Below, in pieces: positions 42,620 to 50,452 of a stretch of 64,000 bases of DNA. The stretch comes from Amarolinea aalborgensis. Lineage in GTDB: Bacteria; Chloroflexota; Anaerolineae; SSC4; Amarolineaceae. The notes below the pieces were generated by a model that did no database searches, had not been told where the DNA came from, and saw only the letters and a list, made by a program, of their open reading frames with translations. The stretch is taken from NCBI RefSeq assembly GCF_900491745.1, contig NZ_UETR01000009.1, forward strand, positions 1-64,000, in the 5' to 3' direction. The first letter of the stretch is position 1, and the number at the start of each line of letters is the position of its first letter. Both the position numbers and the translations under genes were made by a program.

Positions 42620-44254
42620 TCAACGAGATGCGGGGCTGGTGCGCAGATCGTAACCCCACCGCAAGTTGCTGACCGCACGTTCCACGCCGGCGCGCGCCAG
42701 CTCCAGCAGGAAGGGGTGGCTGAGATCGGCCGGCGCTTGCAGGCTGGCAGCCAGGTGACGCGCCAGCGCGGCCGTGCTCAAGTCGCCGGCGAACGCCAAC
42801 CAGGGCACCATCGCCAGCAGGCGGCGCCGATAGGCGATCAAGCTGGTGGGGCTGAAGTCGCGCGTAACCAACTCCTGCACGAGCATGTCAACCGTAGGAA
42901 AGGCCGGGCGGCGGCTGTCCAGCAGGCGCTCGGCCAGGTCATACGCAGCCTCGGAGTGAACAAACCAGGAGCTGAAAGCTCGATGATCGAGCAGCGCCCG
43001 CGACTGTTGGCGCAGATTGGCGATCGCCAGATCGCCGGCCAAGGGGGGAAGATCAGGCAACGGGGGCGCCGTGGGTTCGCCAAACTGCCAGATCAACGGG
43101 TTGAGCAGTCGGAATTCGTGAGCGACGGGGGCCTGGTGTTCGTAATTGAGCTGGACCGCGGCCGCCACCAGGCTGCGGCCATAGTCGAAGGGGGCTTCGA
43201 GCAGACGCAGGGGCTGGTCGCTGCGGGGAATGAGCAATTCGCAGAAAGTGCCCGCCAGGTGCGGCCCGGGAATACGCACCTCGGGCAAACTGGCGTTGGC
43301 AAAGGAAAGGCGGATGCCTGCCGCGTCGCCCAGCAGCACGCCCAGGAAGGTCACCTCGCCTGGTTTGTAGAGGCTGATGACGGGTGTGCGCGTCGGGGCC
43401 ACAAACCACACGGCGCGATAACCGTCGCCGTCAACGCCGCTGACCAGCGCGCGCCAGCCGCGTTCGGGCGGCGGCGGCGACTCAGCGTTCACGCCAGCCA
43501 GGGCCAATTTGCGCAGGTTTCGATCAACCAGCGCGCGCGTCGCGGGCGACACCGTGGGCAGCAGGCATCGCAGGCCCACGACGGCCGTGGGCATCCGGAT
43601 GCGCCCCAGCGCGTTGACGGCCTGCGCCGCCACGACATCCCGACTGTCTTGGGCCAGCAGGCGCAGAAGCACCAGGCGTCCTTCGGGTTCGATGGCATCG
43701 AGGCTGTTGATCAGATCGAGCACTACTTCCAGCGGCTGCGACTCGAGCTGCTGCACGTATTCGATGTAGACATATTCCGACTGCTGCGCAGCCACTAACA
43801 TTTCACGCACCGAATTGAGCATGATGGCGCGTGGGTCGGAGAGCGTGGCGTAGAGGGTTTCATCGGGCGCCTGGCCCAAGAACCGCTCCAGGATCGTGAT
43901 CGCGGTGATGCGCACCTGGTCGGGGCTGCGGGTATCCTGCGCCGCGGCGCGCATGGACTCGATGACCGGCGCGCCGGCTGCATGCAGCGACGCGGCCACC
44001 TGCCCCAGGCCGCCGCGAATCTGGGGATCGGTCGTGCCCAGCATGGTCAGCAACACAGGCAGCACCTGGTCGCCCATGCGGGCAATGGCGCGGGCGCGGG
44101 TGCGCAGATCAAGCTCGCCGTGCGCGGTGCTGAGAGCGAGCAGCGCGGCTTCGATGGCGGCGCGCGCGCGGCGCGCGGCCATCTTCTCCGAAAACGCGTT
44201 GGCTATGATGTTGTCTTGATTGGCGACAGCTATAATGTTATCTTGATCGGCCAT
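42620..44254 (-). CDS. HEAT-repeat protein
   Basis: 544 residues. The first ~20 residues are two copies of a nine-residue unit (A-D/N-QDNIIA) from the tandem DNA repeat at 44201-44333. Residues ~30-300 are amphipathic helix pairs consistent with HEAT/armadillo repeats (for example DQVLPVLLTMLGTTDPQIRG and VVAAQAVNALGRIRMP). The C-terminal half is a mixed domain with no recognised family. A cytosolic scaffold role is likely. Start at ATG 44254 is uncertain because the repeat extends upstream in frame to a TAA near 44320. Confidence 0.78.
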   Translation of the reverse strand: MADQDNIIAVANQDNIIANAFSEKMAARRARAAIEAALLALSTAHGELDLRTRARAIARMGDQVLPVLLTMLGTTDPQIRGGLGQVAASLHAAGAPVIESMRAAAQDTRSPDQVRITAITILERFLGQAPDETLYATLSDPRAIMLNSVREMLVAAQQSEYVYIEYVQQLESQPLEVVLDLINSLDAIEPEGRLVLLRLLAQDSRDVVAAQAVNALGRIRMPTAVVGLRCLLPTVSPATRALVDRNLRKLALAGVNAESPPPPERGWRALVSGVDGDGYRAVWFVAPTRTPVISLYKPGEVTFLGVLLGDAAGIRLSFANASLPEVRIPGPHLAGTFCELLIPRSDQPLRLLEAPFDYGRSLVAAAVQLNYEHQAPVAHEFRLLNPLIWQFGEPTAPPLPDLPPLAGDLAIANLRQQSRALLDHRAFSSWFVHSEAAYDLAERLLDSRRPAFPTVDMLVQELVTRDFSPTSLIAYRRRLLAMVPWLAFAGDLSTAALARHLAASLQAPADLSHPFLLELARAGVERAVSNLRWGYDLRTSPASR

Positions 44255-44333
44255 GGCAATGATCTTGTCTTGATTGGCGGCGGCGGTAATGATGTGGTTG
44301 TGATCGGCCAGGGCATGATGTTATCTTGCTTGG
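44201..44333. repeat. Five-unit 27-30-bp tandem repeat across a start codon
   Basis: Units resembling TATGATGTTGTCTTGATTGG recur five times with small changes. On the minus strand they give (A/N)QDNIIA repeats around the start of the HEAT gene; on the plus strand they give GNDVVLIG-type repeats. Unit lengths are multiples of three, so copy number changes would preserve frame. Confidence 0.8.
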
Positions 44334-44560
44334 AGGCCAGGCTTGGCAACCATTTCGTATGGCGAGCGGGCGCGCCTTGCGCCGATTTCCTCAGGCGGAA
44401 AAGTGAAGTCCATTCCCGCATGCAGTATACCATGACCAAAATCGCAAGACCAAAATCTCAACGCCATCGTCCTGCATTCGCATTCCCACGCGGCCAACTC
44501 ACTCCCGATCTCCGGTCTCCGATCTCCAATCTCTGGTCTCCGATCTCTGGTCTCCAATCC
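44334..44560. repeat. Spacer with a low-complexity GATCTCC repeat
   Basis: Between the HEAT gene and the glycosyltransferase. Positions 44505-44570 are nearly all variations of GATCTCC(G/A)(G/A)TCTC, about seven-base steps. A similar stretch lies at 42545-42605. No gene is seen. Confidence 0.65.
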
Positions 44561-46369
44561 CTAATCTCCTACCCCCGCGGCTGCAAAGATGAAAACGGCC
44601 GGGTGATCGAAGAGGCGAAAGGTCAGCTCCGCGCCGCTGTCGTCCCAGGCCCATGGGCCGAGCTGCGGAATGACGCGAAATGTCTTGACGAGGCGATACC
44701 CGGTTTCACCGGCGAACAGGCGGCGATAGAAGGCGGCTTGCGCCGGAAAGCGCGCGGCCGCGGCTGTGAAGCGTTCGGCCCAGCTATTGCCTACGATAAC
44801 ATAATCGGTTGTCAGCAAGCTGCCCAGGTAGGCCGCGGTTTGCCCTGGCGACACGGACGGCGCCAGGTAACGCACACTGGTTACGCCGTCAACCTCGTAG
44901 GGATTCCAGACCCGCCAGTTGTAACCAGTCAAACCGTACTCGCTCTCTGCTTTGTGCAGCAGCAGCCCTTCGTCTTTTTCCACCAGGATGGACGCGCCGG
45001 CCGGCGCTTGCTGCTGAATCCAACTGACCGCTTGCAGACGCACATCGGGTGGGCGATAGATCTGCACGTAGGCCAGGGTATGCAGCAGCCCCGCGGCCGC
45101 GATCATCAACGCCAGGGCACGGCCGCTCATCGTCTGCCAGCTCAGTTTCGGCGCTCCAGGCCGCCATCCAGCCCACAAGTCGGCCAGCAGGCGGCCGCCC
45201 AGGATGCACAATGGCGGCGCGAGGGGCAGCGCGTAGCGTATGAACTTGGCGTATGCGCCGCCGGCCACGACCGTATAGGCCAACAGCCAGGTCAGGACAT
45301 AGGCGTCGGCAAACCAGGCAGGTGGGCGCTCCGATTCTGGAGGGGCGATTGCGTGTGATTTTACCACGGCGGGCCGCCCGCGTCGCGCTTGCCACAGCCG
45401 CCAGAACCCGCCGCCGACTGCCGCCAGGCTCAGCGCGGTGAGCGGCAGACCGAATCCGTAGCGCAGCCAGTTAGTCAGCGCGTAGAGAAAACGCGGTGTG
45501 CCGTCGAATTGGGCGGTATACAGCACGGGCAAGCTGCCGGCCACGACCAGGCTTTGCGTGCGTACGCTGTCGTTACGATCGAGATCGAAATAGGTGGCTG
45601 GATTGAGCACGGCGTAGGGGTTGAGCGCCAGCCAAAGGCCCACCACCACCAGTCCGCACAGGAGCAGTTGCGGAATTCCCCAACTGGCTGGGCGGTTGAA
45701 CTGGCGGCGCGTCTGCGCCAGGTGCGCCGCCAGAACCGGCGCGGCCAGCAGCCCGGCGCCGATTTTGACCGACATGGCCAACGCCACGGCGGCGCCGGTC
45801 AACGCATAGTCGCGCCAGGCGCCTCGCCGCGCCAGCCGTTCACCCAGCAGCAGCGTCCACATCATCAGCGCGACCAGCAGCGAATCCACCGTGCCAAAAT
45901 GCGCCTCGCGCACCGGCAGCAGGCAAATCGCCAGCAGCAGGCCGCTCCCCAGCGCGACGCGGCGGCCGGCAGCCTCGTTCGCCGGATGGGGATACAGCCG
46001 GCCGGCGAGCGCCATAGTCAAGCCGACGGTCGCTGTGCTGGACAGGGCAGCCAACAAACGTCCGATGTAGAGCATGGGCGCGGAATCGAACGGCGTCGCA
46101 ATCAGCGTCTTGAGCCAGGCCAGCGCCTGGTCCGCCAGCACGGTGCTCAGCGCCAACAGGTACAACGGCAGTGCGCCGTAGGACGATGCCTGTGGATCGA
46201 GTGAGCCGGTCTGCGCAAAACGCTGCGTCAACTGGCTCGCCAGGTAGATCACGTGCGACTCGTCCACGTTGAAGCTGTGCGGAAAGCCCCATGTCAACCC
46301 GACCACGCGTAAGAACAGCGCCAGCAGCAGCACACCGCCCGCCAAAACTGGAAAGCGCGCAGCCCTCAT
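44561..46369 (-). CDS. GT39/PMT-like membrane glycosyltransferase
   Basis: 602 residues from ATG 46369. A GTG at 46408 would add 13 residues encoded by a dispersed repeat (CGTGGCGATCCGTGTTC), so it is not preferred. About eleven hydrophobic helices; the first extracytoplasmic loop holds the FNVDESH motif whose acidic residues are the catalytic site of the dolichyl/undecaprenyl-phosphate mannosyltransferase-like superfamily. The C-terminal ~150 residues are a soluble domain. Uses lipid-linked sugars to glycosylate an envelope acceptor. Not closely coupled to neighbours. Confidence 0.85.
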   Translation of the reverse strand: MRAARFPVLAGGVLLLALFLRVVGLTWGFPHSFNVDESHVIYLASQLTQRFAQTGSLDPQASSYGALPLYLLALSTVLADQALAWLKTLIATPFDSAPMLYIGRLLAALSSTATVGLTMALAGRLYPHPANEAAGRRVALGSGLLLAICLLPVREAHFGTVDSLLVALMMWTLLLGERLARRGAWRDYALTGAAVALAMSVKIGAGLLAAPVLAAHLAQTRRQFNRPASWGIPQLLLCGLVVVGLWLALNPYAVLNPATYFDLDRNDSVRTQSLVVAGSLPVLYTAQFDGTPRFLYALTNWLRYGFGLPLTALSLAAVGGGFWRLWQARRGRPAVVKSHAIAPPESERPPAWFADAYVLTWLLAYTVVAGGAYAKFIRYALPLAPPLCILGGRLLADLWAGWRPGAPKLSWQTMSGRALALMIAAAGLLHTLAYVQIYRPPDVRLQAVSWIQQQAPAGASILVEKDEGLLLHKAESEYGLTGYNWRVWNPYEVDGVTSVRYLAPSVSPGQTAAYLGSLLTTDYVIVGNSWAERFTAAAARFPAQAAFYRRLFAGETGYRLVKTFRVIPQLGPWAWDDSGAELTFRLFDHPAVFIFAAAGVGD

Positions 46370-46385
46370 TGATTTGAGCAAGCGC

Positions 46386-46412
46386 CGCAGATGAACACGG
46401 ATCGCCACGGAT
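46386..46412. repeat. Dispersed repeat with two CACGGAT words
   Basis: AACACGGATCGCCACGGAT is a sequence I know as a frequent intergenic repeat in environmental bacteria. It overlaps the alternative start of the glycosyltransferase. Confidence 0.45.
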
Positions 46413-46482
46413 TACCTGTTTTCATTCCTGGTTGCGCGCCGCGCATGGGTAATTGATCTGAATATGCGCCAAACGAACTTCT

Positions 46483-48120
46483 TCACAACTCGCCGCGCTT
46501 GAACGCGGCAATGATGCCCTCGGCCGTACGCGTCGCCAGCGCGGAGATCGTCAGCGCCGGGTTGACGCCCGCGCCGGTGACGAAGGGGCTGCTATCGCCG
46601 ATGAACAAATTGGGCACATCGTGCGTGCGACACCAGGGGTCCACCACGGACGTGCGCGGATCGCTGCCCATGCGGCAGGTGCCCAGGTAGTGCGACGATC
46701 CGCCCGGCCGGTATTCAGGCTCCCAAATTTCTCGCGCGCCGGCGGCCTGCAGGACCTCATCGAAACGCCGACGAATCGCTTTGAGCATCTCCTGATCGTT
46801 GGCGCGCGGCTCATTGAGGATGCGCGGCGCAGGCAGGCCGTACAGGTCTTTGACGTTCGGGTCCAGACTGACTTCGTTGCGCAGGTCTGGCAGTTGATCG
46901 CCCACCGAGGCCAGGCCGACCATGTGGCCGAACAGTTCTTTGACGCGCTGCTTGTGGCCGGCGCCCCACCCTGGCACGCGCTGCGCCACACTGAAGGGCC
47001 ACTGCCAGCCGTTGTTCACTTCTACGGTGAAGCCACGCGCAAAGTTGTTGCGTTTGTCCGTCGCGTAGAAATCCTGGATCATGCCGCCGGCCGGGATGCC
47101 GCGGTAGGTATCCACACGTTCGTCGAACACCGCGTACGTGAAGACAGCCAGGTGTTCCGTGAAGTATTTGCCCACCAGGCCGCTGGAGTTAGCCAGGCCG
47201 TTGGGAAAACGAGACGACTGGCTCAGCAACAGGAGGCGCGGGGTCTCGACCGCGTTGCCCGCAATGATGATGGCGCGCGCTTCCACTTCTTGCTGGCGGC
47301 GGTCGGCGTCAAAATAGATGACGCTGCGCGCTTTGCCATCCGCCCCCACCGTGATCTCGCGCGCCATGCACTGCGGTCGAATGTCAACGCGGCCCGTGGC
47401 TTCGGCTTTGCGTACGTACGTCACGTCAATGCTGCCTTTCGCCCCAATCTTGCAGCCCAGTCGGCACCCGCCGCACTGTACGGACGCCGGCCGGCCGTTC
47501 CAGGGACGACTGGGCAGCGCCACGGGCGAGTGAACCATGTGCAGACCCAGGCGATCGGCGCCGCGCTTGATAACCTGGCTGGCGCAGTTGTAGGGGAAGG
47601 GCGGCAGCGGAAATGGCCGGCTGCGCGGCGGGTCAAAGGGATTGGCCTCCGCCCCAGACGGCCCCGAGATGCCGATTTCATACTCCACGCGGGTGTAATA
47701 CGGCTCCAGATCGGCATAGGTCAACGGCCAATCGTCTGCCACCCCATCGGCGCTGCGCACGCGGAAGTCGGACTCATGGAAACGCGGCGACACGCCGACA
47801 TACACCAGCGTCGAACCGCCCACGCCTTTGGCGCGGCTGTAGTTGAACCAGTCGGCGCCGCCAGAGGTGTACAGATCGCGGCGCGGGTCTTCGGGGTCGA
47901 ACACACGCGTGGCAGAAACCTCGAAGTCGCGCTCGGTGGTGCGATAGTCCACGTAGGGGTTGAAGCGCTTGCCGGCTTCGAGCACAATGACGCGCAAGCC
48001 GGCTTCGCCCAGTTCTTTGGCAAGTACGCCGCCGCCTGCTCCGCAGCCAATGATCACCACATCGGTCATCTCGCGGGCGCGCGGCTGAAAGAAACGCGGT
48101 TTCTGAATGAGGTCGCTCAT
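46483..48120 (-). CDS. GMC-family oxidoreductase (gluconate 2-dehydrogenase-like large subunit)
   Basis: 545 residues from the ATG overlapping the upstream stop; a longer in-frame start lies in the neighbour. The FAD-binding motif VVIIGCGAGGG at residues ~19-29 and LEAG after it are at the N-terminus. A Cys-rich segment CGGCRLGCKIGAKG near residue 210 and GTCRMG plus the NPALTISALATR segment at the C-terminus match flavin dehydrogenases of alcohols and sugars. The small Tat-exported subunit is encoded just upstream, so the pair likely forms a periplasmic or surface sugar/aldonate dehydrogenase. Electron acceptor (cytochrome subunit) is not adjacent. Confidence 0.9.
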   Translation of the reverse strand: MSDLIQKPRFFQPRAREMTDVVIIGCGAGGGVLAKELGEAGLRVIVLEAGKRFNPYVDYRTTERDFEVSATRVFDPEDPRRDLYTSGGADWFNYSRAKGVGGSTLVYVGVSPRFHESDFRVRSADGVADDWPLTYADLEPYYTRVEYEIGISGPSGAEANPFDPPRSRPFPLPPFPYNCASQVIKRGADRLGLHMVHSPVALPSRPWNGRPASVQCGGCRLGCKIGAKGSIDVTYVRKAEATGRVDIRPQCMAREITVGADGKARSVIYFDADRRQQEVEARAIIIAGNAVETPRLLLLSQSSRFPNGLANSSGLVGKYFTEHLAVFTYAVFDERVDTYRGIPAGGMIQDFYATDKRNNFARGFTVEVNNGWQWPFSVAQRVPGWGAGHKQRVKELFGHMVGLASVGDQLPDLRNEVSLDPNVKDLYGLPAPRILNEPRANDQEMLKAIRRRFDEVLQAAGAREIWEPEYRPGGSSHYLGTCRMGSDPRTSVVDPWCRTHDVPNLFIGDSSPFVTGAGVNPALTISALATRTAEGIIAAFKRGEL

Positions 48121-48788
48121 GATGACGCGCAATTCCCCAGGCGCCCCACGTAGCCGCGCGGCATTGGAGGCCCGTCGTAGCCCAGCCAATCCCAACCGAC
48201 CTGGCTGGTGTAAAACGCCTGCATCACATCGTTGACAAGCTGCGGGAACAGGTTCAACGCCGGGCCGAGACCCTCCCAATCGTGGAAGAGATCTTGCGCC
48301 TTGCGTTCTACACGATCCGGCAGCGTTGTCGTCGTGCGGTTGATATTCTGCTGCATCTGGTCCACTGCCTCCAGCAGCGCCTGCTGCTCGGGCCGCGTCA
48401 GTTCGACGAAGACCGCGCCATGCATGCGGTGCGCTAACTCATCGAAGGCCAGCAGTCCTGGCGCGTACAGCGCGCGGCGGTGAGCCGAAGTGGCTATTAG
48501 CCGATCCACGATGTCAACCACCTGCGCTTCAGGCGCGCCTGGTCCATGGTTGTCCGATGGCGCCAGGTGCGAAGCCAGTGCGCCCAGCAGGACATATTCC
48601 TCTTGGGTGAGCCAGGCAATGCCGCCGGTGGGCCGCAGACGCTCGCGCGCGTCAATGATCGCGGCGCGCCCCTGGTTGTCTAGCACCAATTTGCCGCCGA
48701 TGCCCGCAGCCGCCAGGCCTAAGGCGCCGCTCACCAACGCGGCGCGTTTCAGAAAGACGCGGCGCGGCATGTCGTTTTGATGATTCAC
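48117..48788 (-). CDS. Gluconate 2-dehydrogenase subunit 3-family protein with Tat signal
   Basis: 223 residues. The N-terminus PRRVFLKRAALVSG is a twin-arginine export signal followed by a hydrophobic stretch to residue ~30. The mature part (WLTQEEYVLLGALASHLAP) is the helical subunit 3 fold. In known dehydrogenases this subunit escorts the flavin subunit, which lacks a signal of its own, across the membrane. Overlaps both neighbours by four bases. Confidence 0.9.
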   Translation of the reverse strand: MNHQNDMPRRVFLKRAALVSGALGLAAAGIGGKLVLDNQGRAAIIDARERLRPTGGIAWLTQEEYVLLGALASHLAPSDNHGPGAPEAQVVDIVDRLIATSAHRRALYAPGLLAFDELAHRMHGAVFVELTRPEQQALLEAVDQMQQNINRTTTTLPDRVERKAQDLFHDWEGLGPALNLFPQLVNDVMQAFYTSQVGWDWLGYDGPPMPRGYVGRLGNCASS

Positions 48789-50452
48789 GGTTTCTCCCAG
48801 ATAACCAAATCGCCGCCGACCGCGGTCGCGTCTCGATAGACCGCTTGCCAGGGCGGGGGCAGCGCCGCTCCCTCTTGCCAGGCTTGCAGCCCGGGCCGGG
48901 CAGCCAATTTGCGCGGCGAGGCGATGATGACATCCACGCGCGCGGCGTCTGCATAGTTCAGCACTTGCGCCGGCGATCCATTAGGCATCGGCACATGAAT
49001 CCCGCCGGCATAGAAAGGAATCTGGCTGTGCACCGACAGGATGCGCAGGCTGCGGCCCGGCGCCTGCTGCGCCAGCCAGGCCCCGGCCCGCTGCTGGTCG
49101 CCATCCACTGCGCGCCGACTGCTGACGGTGCTTGCGCGCGGGAGGGAAAGCAGCAAGGCCGCGGCGACCGCCACGGTGAGGACTGTGCGCCCGCGCGCAG
49201 GAATCGCCCGCGCCAGCCCTGGGCCGCTTTCCGCGAAGGCCAGGCCGTTGCCAGCCCACGCAGCCAACAGCGGCCACAGGGGGAACAGGTAGCGGGTGTA
49301 GACCAGCGGCACCATTGCTACCGTGAGCAGCGCCAGCCCCAGGAAAGAGCCGAGATAGAGGGTGGACGCGCGCCCGGTCGCGCGATCCGCGCCGGTTGGC
49401 GATGACGATGGGTCTCTGCGGCCGACGAAGGCAAGGGCGCTGATGATGCCAACCGCCATCGTCGCCAGGAACCAAGGGGAGACCAGGTAAAGCTGCATCT
49501 CCTGGCGCACGCGGCGCAGCCCGTCCACCAGTTGGCGCAGGCGGCCGGCGGACCACAACGGCGGCATATCCAGCGCCTGCGGCTGGCTCAACTGCGCGGT
49601 GCGCTCGAGGAAAACGCCATAGGGTCGCCCGTCAGCGTCCAGGCCATAGGCCGCATCCACATAACTTTGACCCTGGGCCATGCGCCCGGCAATGACAAAA
49701 TTAAGGCTGCTCTTGCTTTCAAAAGCGACTCGATCGAGCGTTAAGCTGAGCCACAGGACATAGGGCGCGGCCACCAGGGCAAACGCGCCCAGCAGCGCGA
49801 CCATCTGCCGGCCCAGGGCGCGTCCATTGCGGCGTGCGGATGGACGCGGCGCGGCCCAACGGCGCAGGCCAAGCCACACCGCGACCAGCGCCAGCGCCAG
49901 CGCGCCTTCGACGCGGGTGAGATAGGCCAGCCCCAGGCACAGACCTGCGATCAGCGCGGCCCGGCCTTGACCTGATTGGACGGCTCTCCAGCCCCAGGCT
50001 AACCCCAGAACCAGCAGCAGGGCGTACAGCGTCTCGCTCCATTCCAGGCTGCTGTATTCGATCAGCAGCGGCGCGCCGGCGACCAGCAGCGCGGTCCACA
50101 GACCTGCGCGGCGATCGAAAAGCCAGGTCGCCAGCAGATAGGCGGCTGGGACCAGCGCAACGCCGGCCAGAAGCGAGATCAGCCGCGCGCTGCCCAGCGC
50201 ATCGCCGTTCAGCGCGGCGACGAGCGCGATCAGCAGCGGATAGAGCGGCGGAGCAAACGGCTCCACGGCGCCGAGAATGCCGACATAGCCATGACCGGCC
50301 AGCAGATTGCGGGCGATTGTAACATACGTCGTACCCTCGGTCAACACGACCGGATGACTGAGAAAGCCGGGCACGCGCAGCAGAGCGCCGGCCAGCGTGA
50401 TCAAGGCCAATGCGAGCGGTACGGCTATTTGTGGTTGCCTGCTGCGCATCAT
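48785..50452 (-). CDS. GT39-like membrane glycosyltransferase
   Basis: 555 residues with about ten membrane helices. The acidic motif expected in the first loop is replaced by LTEGTTYVTIARN, with a glutamate and no clear D-E pair, so the catalytic site is less certain than in the 44.6-kb homologue. The N-terminal pattern (LRVPGFL) and the C-terminal soluble domain fit the same superfamily. It is embedded in the sensor/dehydrogenase operon with 4-base overlaps on both sides. Confidence 0.8.
   Translation of the reverse strand: MMRSRQPQIAVPLALALITLAGALLRVPGFLSHPVVLTEGTTYVTIARNLLAGHGYVGILGAVEPFAPPLYPLLIALVAALNGDALGSARLISLLAGVALVPAAYLLATWLFDRRAGLWTALLVAGAPLLIEYSSLEWSETLYALLLVLGLAWGWRAVQSGQGRAALIAGLCLGLAYLTRVEGALALALVAVWLGLRRWAAPRPSARRNGRALGRQMVALLGAFALVAAPYVLWLSLTLDRVAFESKSSLNFVIAGRMAQGQSYVDAAYGLDADGRPYGVFLERTAQLSQPQALDMPPLWSAGRLRQLVDGLRRVRQEMQLYLVSPWFLATMAVGIISALAFVGRRDPSSSPTGADRATGRASTLYLGSFLGLALLTVAMVPLVYTRYLFPLWPLLAAWAGNGLAFAESGPGLARAIPARGRTVLTVAVAAALLLSLPRASTVSSRRAVDGDQQRAGAWLAQQAPGRSLRILSVHSQIPFYAGGIHVPMPNGSPAQVLNYADAARVDVIIASPRKLAARPGLQAWQEGAALPPPWQAVYRDATAVGGDLVIWEKP

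Noticed and set aside
43982..45358. RTX/hemolysin-like plus-strand frame (GNDLVLIGGGGND)
   Set aside because: It lies antisense to the HEAT and glycosyltransferase genes, and the resemblance comes from the short tandem repeat at 44201-44333.
46621..48153. 510-codon plus-strand frame opposite the GMC gene
   Set aside because: High-GC shadow; composition is Arg/His/Ala-rich and the minus strand has clear FAD-binding motifs.
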